Part shown: piece after piece, positions 16,544-25,077 of the stretch
Layout: every line of letters begins with the position of its first letter
How positions within the stretch are numbered: position 1 is the first letter of the stretch
Assembly: GCA_964569025.1 (NCBI GenBank)
Contig: CAZMSQ010000025.1
Location: forward strand, 1 to 34,102
Length of the DNA stretch: 34,102 nt
DNA from: CAZMSQ01 sp964569025
Lineage (GTDB): Bacteria > Bacteroidota > Bacteroidia > Chitinophagales > Saprospiraceae
Reading direction: 5' to 3'
The notes under the pieces: generated by a model
The model's database searches: none
Told to the model about the DNA's origin: nothing
The model's input: only the letters and a program-made list of their open reading frames with translations
Program-made: the position numbers and the translations under genes

Positions 16544-17647
16544 ATGAAGGAAACACCTCTGAGCGAAATTCACCGCCAGCTCGGCGCCAGGATGACTGAC
16601 TTTGCCGGGTACTCGATGCCGGTTTCCTATGCCGGTATTACTGAAGAACATCTCAATGTGCGCCGCAACGTGGGCGTTTTCGATGTGTCGCACATGGGGG
16701 AGTTTATCGTCCGCGGCCGCGAGGCGCTTGATCTTATCCAGCTTGTGACATCCAATGATGCATCTCGGCTCAGCATCGGTCAGGCGCAGTACTCCTGCCT
16801 GCCAAACAAAGAAGGAGGCATTGTGGATGATCTACTGGTTTACCGGCTCGACGAGGACCAGTGTTCAGAAGGCGAGCAGGCTTTCATGCTGGTGGTCAAC
16901 GCTTCAAACATCCGCAAGGACTGGGACTGGATTTCACAGGCCAACCGCTTTGAGGCGCGCATGATAGACATTTCTGACCAAACCGGATTACTGGCTGTGC
17001 AGGGCCCCAATGCCATCAAGGCGCTCCAACCTCTGACAGATGTGAAGCTCGACGAGATTGAATTTTACCATTTCACCAAAGGCACCATGGCGGGTATCGA
17101 CAATGTGCTGATTTCAGCGACGGGCTATACCGGTGCCGGAGGCTTCGAGCTCTACGTTGAGGCGAGCCGCCTTGCCGAGTTGTGGCACGCCATTTTTGAG
17201 GCCGGCCAATCTCTCGAAATCCAGCCAGCCGGCCTTGGCGCCCGAGATACTTTGCGGCTCGAAATGGGCTACTGCCTTTATGGGAATGACATCAATGATC
17301 ACACTTCCCCGCTCGAGGCCGGTCTCGGATGGATTACCAAACTCGCAAAGGGTGACTTCTATTCCCGCGACATCCTGCAGAAGCAAAAGGAAGACGGCCT
17401 GACCAAACGCCTTGTCGGCTTCACCCTCGAAGACCGCCGCGTGCCGCGCCACGGCTACCCCATTGAAAACGAGGCCGGAGAGCCCATTGGCGAAGTAACC
17501 TCTGGCACCCAGTCTCCATCACTCGGCCACCCAATCGGAATGGGGTATGTGTCGGTGGGATATCATAAGGGTGGTACAAATGTCTATGTGGTGGCAGGAA
17601 AGAAGCGGTTGAAGGCGGAAGTGGTGAAGGTACCGTTTGTGAGATAA
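16544..17647 (+). CDS. gcvT: Glycine cleavage system T protein (aminomethyltransferase)
   Basis: GcvT transfers the methylene group from aminomethyl-lipoyl H protein to THF, releasing ammonia and giving 5,10-methylene-THF. The 367-residue product shows the family hallmarks: DFAGYSMPVSY near the N-terminus, VFDVSHMGEF, GGIVDDLLVYR with the catalytic-type Asp, GYTGAGGFELYV (Ala where Glu is common), LGARDTLRLEMGYCLYGND and a C-terminal SGTQSPSLGHPIGMGYV. The gcvH and gcvP genes are not in the window. The start at ATG 16544 follows the previous gene by 48 nt. I see no glycine riboswitch in that short leader and no clear promoter, so co-transcription with the preceding lipoprotein gene is possible. 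Confidence 0.96.
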   Translation: MKETPLSEIHRQLGARMTDFAGYSMPVSYAGITEEHLNVRRNVGVFDVSHMGEFIVRGREALDLIQLVTSNDASRLSIGQAQYSCLPNKEGGIVDDLLVYRLDEDQCSEGEQAFMLVVNASNIRKDWDWISQANRFEARMIDISDQTGLLAVQGPNAIKALQPLTDVKLDEIEFYHFTKGTMAGIDNVLISATGYTGAGGFELYVEASRLAELWHAIFEAGQSLEIQPAGLGARDTLRLEMGYCLYGNDINDHTSPLEAGLGWITKLAKGDFYSRDILQKQKEDGLTKRLVGFTLEDRRVPRHGYPIENEAGEPIGEVTSGTQSPSLGHPIGMGYVSVGYHKGGTNVYVVAGKKRLKAEVVKVPFVR

Positions 17648-17722
17648 TTAAAAATTATTAATTAATAATTATTAATTATATATATATGTTTGGGGATATG
17701 CAATGGCATCCCCCGCCGCCGA

Positions 17723-17741
17723 GGCGACCCTTGTGGTCGCC
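17723..17741. repeat. GGCGACC/GGTCGCC hairpin
   Basis: A 7-bp stem encloses the loop CTTGT within the C-rich tract. It is similar in style to short interspersed palindromes in many bacterial genomes. Confidence 0.5.
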
Positions 17742-17894
17742 CGAAAACCCCCCGCCCCCTGCCCCGTCCACCCATCCCCGCGCCCCTTGGGCCCCGCCCA
17801 ATAACATGCAATTCATCTCCCCACCTCTCCGATGAGTTTTGAAAAAATGAGTTGGGTTCCGAACAAAGGGGACAGCACATCTATTTATTGCTTG

Positions 17895-17909
17895 CGACAC
17901 ATTTTGTCG
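17895..17909. promoter_or_regulatory. Candidate operator of the GbsR-like gene
   Basis: The inverted repeat CGACA-N5-TGTCG ends 6 nt before the ATG at 17916. Its position would suit autoregulation by the encoded winged-helix protein, but arms of 5 bp can occur by chance. Confidence 0.3.
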
Positions 17910-17915
17910 TAGAAC

Positions 17916-18431
17916 ATGCAATTTGGCCAAATCATGGATGTGCAGGAGGGTAAGTTGAAATTTATTGAGTCTTGGGGGTTGCTGGCGACTCACTGGGGTA
18001 TTAACAGGACGATGGCGCAAATTCATGCGTTGTTGCTGGTGTCGAGTGAGCCGATGTGTTCGGATCAGATTATTGAGGCGCTGCAGATTTCGCGGGGAAA
18101 TGCCAATATGAATATCAGGGCCTTGATAGACTGGGGGTTGGTGTATAAGAAAATTATGAATGGGGAGCGGAAGGAGTTTTTTGTGGCCGAGAAAGACGTG
18201 TGGGAGGTGTTTCGAAGAATTTTGCTGGAACGGAAAAAGCGAGAGTTAGAGCCTATGCTCAAAGTGCTTGATGAGTTGGCTGGAGTGAATGGGAACTGCC
18301 AGGAATCTGAAGAATTCTGCAAAATGGTCAAGGATATTAAACTGATGTCGACCAAGGCCGATGCAACACTGAACAGGCTTGCTCACTCAGATTCAAGATG
18401 GTTTCTCAATACCTTTTTGTCTTTGGTCTGA
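17916..18431 (+). CDS. GbsR/MarR-family transcriptional regulator
   Basis: The 171-residue product resembles GbsR-like winged-helix regulators. An N-terminal helix contains FIESWGLLATHWGINRTMAQIHALLL. The DNA-binding part is at about 45-90: SDQIIEALQISRGNANMNIRALIDWG, in which the recognition helix is SRGNANMNIRAL, followed by a KKIMNGERKEFFVAE wing. The C-terminal half (about 95-160) is a charged helical dimerisation region. GbsR itself is a choline-responsive repressor of glycine betaine genes in Bacillus. The ligand and targets here are unknown, and no osmolyte gene is adjacent. The helicase gene starts 82 nt downstream on the same strand, so co-transcription is possible. Confidence 0.82.
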   Translation: MQFGQIMDVQEGKLKFIESWGLLATHWGINRTMAQIHALLLVSSEPMCSDQIIEALQISRGNANMNIRALIDWGLVYKKIMNGERKEFFVAEKDVWEVFRRILLERKKRELEPMLKVLDELAGVNGNCQESEEFCKMVKDIKLMSTKADATLNRLAHSDSRWFLNTFLSLV

Positions 18432-18513
18432 TGCGTACGGGCCCACACTTTTTTCCGGACAATACCTATGGGATTTCTTCTTTTCTTTCCGGGAGTGTCT
18501 GAGAATAAACAAC

Positions 18514-20418
18514 ATGTCATCACTATCAGAACTGGAGCGTCTTCGAGAATTGCTCGCTCAGGAGAAAGAGGAGGATTTCGAGCAATTCCGCAGTTTGGTG
18601 CGCCGCCTTTCACTGGAAGATCGGAAAAGTCAGGGTTTTACCTGGCATCCGGTAGTGCCTGTGAAGACTGGATTTACCATTGGAGACCGCTGCTATGTAA
18701 TTGTCGAGCGACCGGCTGACAACAAAGAACCGCATAGGTTTCGGTCGGGTGCCATGGCCAGCATGTACTCATTAGCTCCGGAAGGCCGCGGGCGGGAGGT
18801 CAGCGGTGTGATCAATTTTGTGGATCGCAACCGGATGAAGGTGATACTGGGGAGTCGCGATATACCTGATTGGCTGTCGAGAGACCAGTTGGCGGTGGAT
18901 TTATTGTTTGATGAGCGGACATACCTCGAAATGGACAAGGCGCTTGAGCAGGTTATGAAGGCTCGGGGTGACCGTCTTGCTGAGTTACGGGATATTGTAT
19001 TGGGGAAATTTCCGCCTGCTTTTTTTCCGGACCAAGTGCTCACCAAAGACCTGCCGGGACTGAATGACTCCCAGCGCGAGGCAGTGCACGGTATCCTTGC
19101 TTCGCGGCATTTTGCATTGGTGCACGGGCCTCCCGGCACTGGAAAGACAACCACACTAGTGGCGGCTATTGTTGAGTTGACCAAGGGAGAGGCCACTGTG
19201 CTGGTGACTGCTCCGAGCAATGCGGCCACTGATTTGCTGACCCTGAGACTCGCTGCTGCCGGTCTACAGACTGTGAGGGTGGGGAATATCGGTAGGGTTG
19301 ATGAGGAGACCATCAGGTACACACTGGAGGCGCAGGTGGCCTCGCACCCGGAGAGCAAGCATGTGCGGAAAGTCAGGATTCAGGCTGCCGAGCAGAGGCG
19401 CAAGGCACAGAAATACAGGCACCGCCGGGACCGGGAGGGTCGTGAAAAGAGAGCAATGTATGGGCGCGAGGCCAGGGAGTTGTCATCATGGGCTAATCAG
19501 TTGGAAGACAGGCTCGTAGATCAGGTTCTCAGCGGCGCACAGGTCATATGCTGCACGTTGGTTGGCGCGGCTCACCCAGTGCTCAAGTCGCGGACCTTCC
19601 GCACCGTGGTCATTGACGAAGCGGCACAGGCTCTTGAGCCGGCGTGCTGGATTGCGATTGCCAAGGCGTCGCGTGTGGTCATGGCAGGCGATCCTTTTCA
19701 GTTGCCTCCGACTGTCAAATCTGTTTCTGCAGCCCGTGGCGGGCTGAGTGTGACGCTCCTGGAAAAATGTTTGCAGCGGTTTTTGGATCAGCACCTTTTG
19801 GAGGTGCAGTATCGGATGCATAGACAGATTATGCAATTTTCCAACGATCGGTTCTACGCTGGTAGTCTTCAGGCTGATTCCTCAGTAGCTGATGCCCGAC
19901 TGTCATTAAGTATGCCTTACTCACCGGTCAATTTCGTGGATACTGCCGGCTGCGGATTTGAAGAGGAAGTGGAGCCGCGCTACCAAAGCAGATTCAATCC
20001 GGGTGAGGTCAATATCATGCGTGAACATATCTATCAGCTTCTGGATGGGTTTGAAGATCAACCGGTGGCTTCAATTGGTATTATTTCGCCCTATCGGGAG
20101 CAAGTAAGCTTCATGAAGGAGCATTTGGCTACCGACCCCCGCCTGGCATCCCTACCAATCACTATTGATACCATAGATGCATTTCAAGGTCAGGAGCGGG
20201 AGATTATCTACATTTCGCTGGTGCGCTCAAATCAGAAGCAAGAAATTGGGTTCCTTAAAGATTATCGGCGCATGAATGTCGCCATGACCCGTGCTCGGCG
20301 TAAGTTGGTCATTGTAGGCGATAGTGCCACTATTGGTGAGGACCCTTTCTACCGTTCGTTTCTGGAATATTGCGAGCATACAGGGCATTACCGAAGTGCG
20401 TGGGAGTATATAGCGTGA
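18514..20418 (+). CDS. Superfamily 1B helicase, IGHMBP2/Upf1-like
   Basis: The 634-residue product has a complete set of SF1B helicase motifs. These are the Q-motif LNDSQREAV (Gln187), Walker A GPPGTGKT at 205-212, APSNAATD (Ia region), Walker B VIDEAAQ at 367-373, GDPFQLPPT (III) at 392-400, VQYRMH (IV) at 431-436, ISPYREQV, DAFQGQEREIIYIS (V) and NVAMTRARRKLVIVGD (VI). A basic coiled segment (about 283-335, rich in Arg/Lys) interrupts the first RecA domain, as in Upf1-like enzymes. The N-terminal ~170 residues form the accessory beta-barrel region. It probably unwinds RNA or DNA 5' to 3' using ATP; the cellular role in bacteria is unclear. ATG 18514 is the family-like start; the longer frame overlaps the regulator gene. 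Confidence 0.92.
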   Translation: MSSLSELERLRELLAQEKEEDFEQFRSLVRRLSLEDRKSQGFTWHPVVPVKTGFTIGDRCYVIVERPADNKEPHRFRSGAMASMYSLAPEGRGREVSGVINFVDRNRMKVILGSRDIPDWLSRDQLAVDLLFDERTYLEMDKALEQVMKARGDRLAELRDIVLGKFPPAFFPDQVLTKDLPGLNDSQREAVHGILASRHFALVHGPPGTGKTTTLVAAIVELTKGEATVLVTAPSNAATDLLTLRLAAAGLQTVRVGNIGRVDEETIRYTLEAQVASHPESKHVRKVRIQAAEQRRKAQKYRHRRDREGREKRAMYGREARELSSWANQLEDRLVDQVLSGAQVICCTLVGAAHPVLKSRTFRTVVIDEAAQALEPACWIAIAKASRVVMAGDPFQLPPTVKSVSAARGGLSVTLLEKCLQRFLDQHLLEVQYRMHRQIMQFSNDRFYAGSLQADSSVADARLSLSMPYSPVNFVDTAGCGFEEEVEPRYQSRFNPGEVNIMREHIYQLLDGFEDQPVASIGIISPYREQVSFMKEHLATDPRLASLPITIDTIDAFQGQEREIIYISLVRSNQKQEIGFLKDYRRMNVAMTRARRKLVIVGDSATIGEDPFYRSFLEYCEHTGHYRSAWEYIA

Positions 20419-20423
20419 TTATG

Positions 20424-20431
20424 TATCTTTC
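20424..20431 (+). promoter_or_regulatory. Weak -7-like element before the glycosyltransferase gene
   Basis: TATCTTTC differs from TAnnTTTG at the last base and lies only 6 nt before the ATG. It would give a very short or leaderless transcript. The helicase stop is 19 nt before the ATG, so read-through is as likely. Confidence 0.2.
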
Positions 20432-20437
20432 CGATCT

Positions 20438-21433
20438 ATGATTCCGGAGCGCATTCTCATTATCCAGACCGCTTTTATCGGCGACGCCATTCTGGCAACT
20501 GCCTTGCTGGAGGCTCTGCACAGGCAATTTCCGGAAGCCCGTCTGGACATAGCAGTTCGAGCCGGCAATGAATCATTGTTTCAAGGGCATCCATATCTTG
20601 GGCAGGTCTTGATTTGGAACAAAAAAAAGCACAAATTCCGCAATCTACTGGCCCTCATCCGCACTGTTCGCGCTGAAGAGTATGATCTTGTGGTGAATCT
20701 TCAGCGGTTTTTTTCAACGGGTCTTCTGACCTTCCTTTCAGGCGCTCGTCAGACGGTGGGCTTTCGCAAGAACCCATTCTCCATTACCTTCACCCATCGA
20801 GTACCGCATCGGATTGGGGATGGCACCCACGAGGTTGAGCGCAATCTCGCCCTTATTGCCCATCTGACTGATAGTCAGCATACGAAACCTCGGCTGTATC
20901 CGTCGGAAGCTGACTTTAGTGAAGCGGAGGCTTCTGCACCTTACATTTGCATGGCCCCCACATCAGTATGGGCAACCAAGCAATGGCCGGCAGACCGATG
21001 GGTGGCACTTATCGACACGGTACCACAGACCCATACGATTTACCTGCTTGGGGCTCCATCGGATCGGGATGCGTGTGCAGCGATTATTGAGGCGTCTTCC
21101 CGGTCTGGGGTTATCAATCGGGCAGGTGAGCTGTCGCTGCTCGCCTCAGCGGCCTTGATGCGCGGGGCCAAGATGAATTACGTGAACGATTCTGCTCCAC
21201 TCCACCTAGCCTCTGCCGTGAATGCCCCGGTTACTGCTATTTTCTGTTCGACTGTACCAGCTTTTGGTTTCGGCCCTCTTTCTGACACATCCATCATCTG
21301 GCAGACCCCCGAAGACCTCGACTGCCGGCCGTGCGGCCTTCATGGTCACAGGTCCTGCCCGAGGGGTCATTTTCGGTGTGCCGACATCCCCATCCCGCCG
21401 GCCCCCTGGCCTGACCCGGTCGGACCGCTATAG
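20438..21433 (+). CDS. Glycosyltransferase family 9 protein (heptosyltransferase-like)
   Basis: The 331-residue product resembles GT9 LPS heptosyltransferases (WaaC/WaaF type), which add ADP-heptose or a related sugar to the lipopolysaccharide core on the cytoplasmic face. Visible features are the N-terminal RILIIQTAFIGDAILATALLEAL helix-loop with the conserved GD, the LVVNLQRFFSTGLLTFLSGA segment, CMAPTSVWATKQWPADRW and the donor-site stretch MNYVNDSAPLHLASAVNAPVTAIFCST. It continues to FGFGPL and DCRPCGLHGHRSCPRGHFRC, a Cys-rich tail common in GT9. The last residues and the TAG stop fall in a palindromic repeat (21413-21465), so the C-terminus may have been set by repeat insertion. Exact acceptor and donor are unknown. 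Confidence 0.88.
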   Translation: MIPERILIIQTAFIGDAILATALLEALHRQFPEARLDIAVRAGNESLFQGHPYLGQVLIWNKKKHKFRNLLALIRTVRAEEYDLVVNLQRFFSTGLLTFLSGARQTVGFRKNPFSITFTHRVPHRIGDGTHEVERNLALIAHLTDSQHTKPRLYPSEADFSEAEASAPYICMAPTSVWATKQWPADRWVALIDTVPQTHTIYLLGAPSDRDACAAIIEASSRSGVINRAGELSLLASAALMRGAKMNYVNDSAPLHLASAVNAPVTAIFCSTVPAFGFGPLSDTSIIWQTPEDLDCRPCGLHGHRSCPRGHFRCADIPIPPAPWPDPVGPL

Positions 21434-21465
21434 CCGTCGGACCGCTATAGCGGTCCGACCGGGTC
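21413..21465. repeat. 17-nt tandem palindromic repeat, locus 2, forming a 21-bp stem
   Basis: Arms of 21 nt (21413-21433 and 21445-21465) are exact reverse complements around an 11-nt centre. Within them are two 17-nt units starting GTCGGACCGCTATAGC (21419-21435, 21436-21452) closed by GTCCGAC, the same layout as positions 1-51. The span 21436-21459 is a perfect 24-nt palindrome. It could act as a bidirectional terminator-like hairpin between the glycosyltransferase gene and bshA, although no U-tract follows. Confidence 0.88.
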
Positions 21466-21570
21466 GGCTTGCTGAACAATTCTCTGCAAATTTCATTATA
21501 CCAACCACAAACAGAGATCTTGGGACTCAACACTGCACCATTTTTCGAAACACGACACACTCAAGAGCCC

Positions 21571-22719
21571 ATGAAGATTGGCGTTGTGTGCTATCCAACC
21601 TATGGGGGGAGCGGCGTGGTGGCCACTGAAATTGGCCTTGCTCTGGCCCGGAAGGGTCACAGCGTGCATTTTATCACCTACAGCCAGCCGGCCCGCCTGC
21701 CCACATTTCAGGAGAATATCTTTTACCACGAAGTCCGGGCGGCTGACTATCCGCTCTTTGAATATGTGCCGTATGAGACATCTCTGGCCAGTAAACTGGT
21801 CGATGTGGTGAAATACGAGAAATTGGACCTTTTGCACGTGCATTATGCCATTCCGCATGCCTCGGTGGCGTATTTGGCCAAGAAAATTCTCCTTCAGGAG
21901 GGGTACTACATTCCGGTTGTGACCACTTTGCACGGCACGGATATCACAATTGTAGGAAAGGACCGCTCGTTTGCGCCTGTGGTGGCATTCTCCATCAACA
22001 AATCGGATGGGGTAACGGCGGTATCAGAGCATCTTCGGGAGGAGACGCTGGCTCATTTTCCCATCACCCGTGATATTGAGGTGATTCACAATTTCGTTGA
22101 TTTTGAACGCTTTAAGCGGAGCGATAAGGAACACTTTAAGCGGGCCATTGCTTCGAATGGGGAGCGCATTATTACACACACCTCCAATTTCCGGAAGGTG
22201 AAGCGTGTAGAGGATGTCATCCAGGTATTTCGACGCATCAACGAGCGTCTGCCGTCCAAGTTGCTGCTGATTGGTGATGGCCCGGAGCGGCAAAACATGG
22301 AAGATCTCTGCCGCAGGCTGCACCTATGCGAGCACATTCGCTTTTTGGGTAAGCAGGATGCTGTGGAGGAGTTGTTGGCGGTGAGTGACTTGTTTGTAAT
22401 TCCTTCGGAAAATGAAAGCTTTGGTCTTGCAGCTCTTGAGGCGATGGCCTGTGAGGTGCCAGTGATTTCGAGTAATGTGGGGGGGCTGCCGGAAGTAAAT
22501 ATTCATGGGGTGACCGGATTTGCGAGTAAAGTGGGTGATGTGGAAGACATGGCGCGCAACGCGCTCACAATCCTTGAGGACGAGGAGGTGCTGAAGCGGT
22601 TCAGGGCCAATGCACTGGCTCAGGCCAAACGCTTTGATATCAAAACTGTGCTGCCGCGCTACGAGGCCTACTACCGATTGGTTATCGAGCGGTCTGCGGC
22701 TGAGAAGCCACTCAGTTGA
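21571..22719 (+). CDS. bshA: N-acetyl-alpha-D-glucosaminyl L-malate synthase
   Basis: BshA joins L-malate to GlcNAc from UDP-GlcNAc, the first step in making bacillithiol, the low-molecular-weight thiol of Firmicutes and many Bacteroidota. The 382-residue GT4-type product matches the family from its first residues (MKIGVVCYPTYGGSGVVATEIG). It contains the GTDITIVGKD segment, AVSEHLREET, IHNFVDFERF and ISNFRKVKRV-like HTSNFRKVKRVEDV. The GT4 donor motif is PSENESFGLAALEAMACEVPVISSNVGG, with the Glu pair. ATG 21571 is chosen over the longer open frame because it aligns with the family start. Later pathway genes are not in the window. Its last 8 nt overlap the convergent porZ gene. Confidence 0.95.
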   Translation: MKIGVVCYPTYGGSGVVATEIGLALARKGHSVHFITYSQPARLPTFQENIFYHEVRAADYPLFEYVPYETSLASKLVDVVKYEKLDLLHVHYAIPHASVAYLAKKILLQEGYYIPVVTTLHGTDITIVGKDRSFAPVVAFSINKSDGVTAVSEHLREETLAHFPITRDIEVIHNFVDFERFKRSDKEHFKRAIASNGERIITHTSNFRKVKRVEDVIQVFRRINERLPSKLLLIGDGPERQNMEDLCRRLHLCEHIRFLGKQDAVEELLAVSDLFVIPSENESFGLAALEAMACEVPVISSNVGGLPEVNIHGVTGFASKVGDVEDMARNALTILEDEEVLKRFRANALAQAKRFDIKTVLPRYEAYYRLVIERSAAEKPLS

Positions 22720-25015
22720 TGAACAAAATCCGGGCGACAGCTGCATCCGGATTGGTGAAATTGCGGACTGCTGTGCTGAAGACCAGATAGACTCCGGTGC
22801 TGGCGCGCCGCCCGCTGAAATCGCGTCCGTCCCAAATCGCTTGCCCTCCCAGGGCAGTGGTCTCGTAGACTAAGTTTCCGTGAACATCTGTAATTTTGAC
22901 ATCTGCATCACGCGCCAGACCGCGGATGGCGATGGGCCCTTCGTAGTCTGGCCTTACCGGATTTGGAAAAACAGTTATGTTGACGCTGTTGACCACGCCT
23001 CCCTCTATGGCTTCTCCCTGATAGGAGACGATACCCTCGGACGTGCCGATAAACACTTCACCGGATTGCTGGTCGATGACGAGGCTTTGAATGAGGTTGG
23101 CTGGAAGGGGGCTATTGGAAGTGGTAAAATGGGCAATTTGCTCGGTGCCATCTGGTGAGAGCACAAACAGTCCGTTGCTGGTGCCAAACCACTTCCGGTT
23201 GCCCCCATCGACTGCAATGGCAGAGACTGCTTCGGTTTCGAGCAGAAAGGCTGGGATGCCGTCAATGGTGACAATACGTCGGGAGCCCCTGCATACATCA
23301 GGTTGGAAGACGGATCCGCCACAATCGAAGGTGACGACTCCGTCGGTGGTGCCGACCCAGACATCACCATTCAGGTCAGAGGCCATGCTTAGGACGGTAT
23401 TGGTTGGAAGTTCGCTGTTTGACTCGCTGAACGAGCGATAGCGGTCGTCAGAAGTGTCTTCGATGTTGGGGCCGGGATCGAGCACGAAGAGGGGATCAGA
23501 GCCGCGGGCCAGAATGCCCCAGGTGAAACCGCTGGGGTCGATGATGAGGTCCATGAGCCCACGCTCCTGATAGGGTGGAGAAAGATTCAGCCAGGCGCCG
23601 GAGTTGGTGAACACGGAGATGATTTGCTCGGATTGTGGATTGGCAATCCAGAGATTGTTGTCGCGATCAAAGGCAAGGGCGGAGATTCTGGTTCGTTCCA
23701 GATCGCCAATTGCATTGCCGAGCGATGAGTTGGTTTCGTTATACACGGTGACATTCGTACCCTTGATTTCAGCCAGTCCTTCGAAATAAGCTGCCAGATA
23801 GGATGCACCGGAAACGGGGTGGATGGCCACATCCACAAAGTCTCGCAGATCAGCCATCGCTGGTGTATTGCCCGGGCTGACTGATGTCCACTGACTGTTG
23901 CTGAAGACATATACGCCTTCAGGGTTAAAGGTATACTGTTGGGCAGCAGCGATACTGCCGGATGCCACATAGAGGGTGTCTTTATGCAACCTCATCCGGT
24001 AATTTTGGGCGGTGCGTGGGCTGTTGTAAAAATAACCGTTGCAGTCAGCGCCGGCTGTGGGGCTGATTCGGAAGTTTCGGAATTCGTCGGCATACCAGAT
24101 TCGTCCGGTTTGGTCTTCGAGGGCATACAATGGCCTGCTGACGCAGCTTCCGGGGCAACTGGTGACTGTGTGGTCTGCATCAAGAGCCACCACACTGCCA
24201 AGGCAGGCGTCAGGGCACTCGAGCCCGATGAGTAAGTGTTGACCTTCAGCCGTCAGGAAGGACGGCCGAAGGCCGTTGGGAGCCTGATAGACCTCTGTGA
24301 GGCTGGTGCCGGTATACCGGTACACCAGTTCATCGATGCCCAGATACAAGGCACCTTCATAAACAACCATAGCACGGCACGCATAGACAGGAGGAAATCC
24401 GCTGGCGGCATCCAGATACTCCCAGGTGCTGAAGTCGGCTGGGTTTAGGGTTGAAAGGGAGATGCGATAGATACCTTCAGGAGTGGCGATGTAGTAGAAA
24501 TCCTGAAAGCGGGCAGAAGCTAAGACTTCCACGCCGGTGAGGGTGGTGAAGTCAAATTCTCCGAGCTCCATGTCAATCCTGGTCAGTCCGAAAGAACTGG
24601 AAAGAAAGGCCCCGTTTCCATCGGTCATAATGTGATTGATGCGCCGTTCCCCGATGATATTGGGGGTGGTTTTGATGGCAGGAAGGTTCAGGGTTCCTTC
24701 GGGTCCGAGGAGGTCGATGTTCCCATCACGGTAGGTGACGATGAGGGTCGATGTGCCCTGGTGATACCCCACCACAGCATTTCCGGCACTACTGAGCCGG
24801 TTGATTTTTGTGTAAAAAGCTGCACTTTGGTCCTCCTTGGCCACTGCCACTATGCCTCCATCGGAAGAAAAAAAGACCTCGTTTTCACTTTGTGCTACAG
24901 AGACCGCCCTATGAAACGGCAGGTATTGCCGCCACTGGCCAATGGCAGCCTGTTGTGAGTGTACCTGACCTGAGAAGATAGTCAGAAGAATGAGAATGAA
25001 TAAGACTCTTGACAT
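22712..25015 (-). CDS. porZ: Type IX secretion system protein PorZ-like beta-propeller
   Basis: The 767-residue product has a Sec signal peptide (MSRVLFILILLTIFSGQVHS, cleaved before QQAAIGQWRQYLPF). Most of the length is beta-propeller repeats (for example VWVGTTDGVVTFDC, KWFGTSNGLFVLSPDG, VFIGTSEGIVSY, the two-component-regulator propeller type). The end (about 675-767) is a type A T9SS sorting domain beginning ITVFPNPVRP and including VKITDVHGNLVYET and STGVYLVF. This layout and length match PorZ, a surface component of the T9SS attachment complex that in Porphyromonas gingivalis works with the sortase PorU. In-frame ATGs at 25027 and 25042 are alternative starts. It is the last gene of the dnaN-nadD-porZ run, 62 nt after nadD. 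Confidence 0.88.
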   Translation of the reverse strand: MSRVLFILILLTIFSGQVHSQQAAIGQWRQYLPFHRAVSVAQSENEVFFSSDGGIVAVAKEDQSAAFYTKINRLSSAGNAVVGYHQGTSTLIVTYRDGNIDLLGPEGTLNLPAIKTTPNIIGERRINHIMTDGNGAFLSSSFGLTRIDMELGEFDFTTLTGVEVLASARFQDFYYIATPEGIYRISLSTLNPADFSTWEYLDAASGFPPVYACRAMVVYEGALYLGIDELVYRYTGTSLTEVYQAPNGLRPSFLTAEGQHLLIGLECPDACLGSVVALDADHTVTSCPGSCVSRPLYALEDQTGRIWYADEFRNFRISPTAGADCNGYFYNSPRTAQNYRMRLHKDTLYVASGSIAAAQQYTFNPEGVYVFSNSQWTSVSPGNTPAMADLRDFVDVAIHPVSGASYLAAYFEGLAEIKGTNVTVYNETNSSLGNAIGDLERTRISALAFDRDNNLWIANPQSEQIISVFTNSGAWLNLSPPYQERGLMDLIIDPSGFTWGILARGSDPLFVLDPGPNIEDTSDDRYRSFSESNSELPTNTVLSMASDLNGDVWVGTTDGVVTFDCGGSVFQPDVCRGSRRIVTIDGIPAFLLETEAVSAIAVDGGNRKWFGTSNGLFVLSPDGTEQIAHFTTSNSPLPANLIQSLVIDQQSGEVFIGTSEGIVSYQGEAIEGGVVNSVNITVFPNPVRPDYEGPIAIRGLARDADVKITDVHGNLVYETTALGGQAIWDGRDFSGRRASTGVYLVFSTAVRNFTNPDAAVARILFIN

Positions 25016-25077
25016 GGAGACAATCATTTTGCTATTGAACATACACCGCGGCACTTTATTGCCCGTCTGTACCTCCC

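Larger units (their letters stand above)
17648..17915. other. Intergenic spacer with AT palindrome and C-rich tract
   Basis: No gene is visible. The spacer holds a perfect 18-nt AT palindrome at 17653-17670, a TATATATA run near 17679-17687, and then a sharply C-biased stretch (about 17709-17803). Inside that stretch a hairpin pairs GGCGACC (17723-17729) with GGTCGCC (17735-17741). The end contains a short inverted repeat close to the regulator's start codon. Confidence 0.7.
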
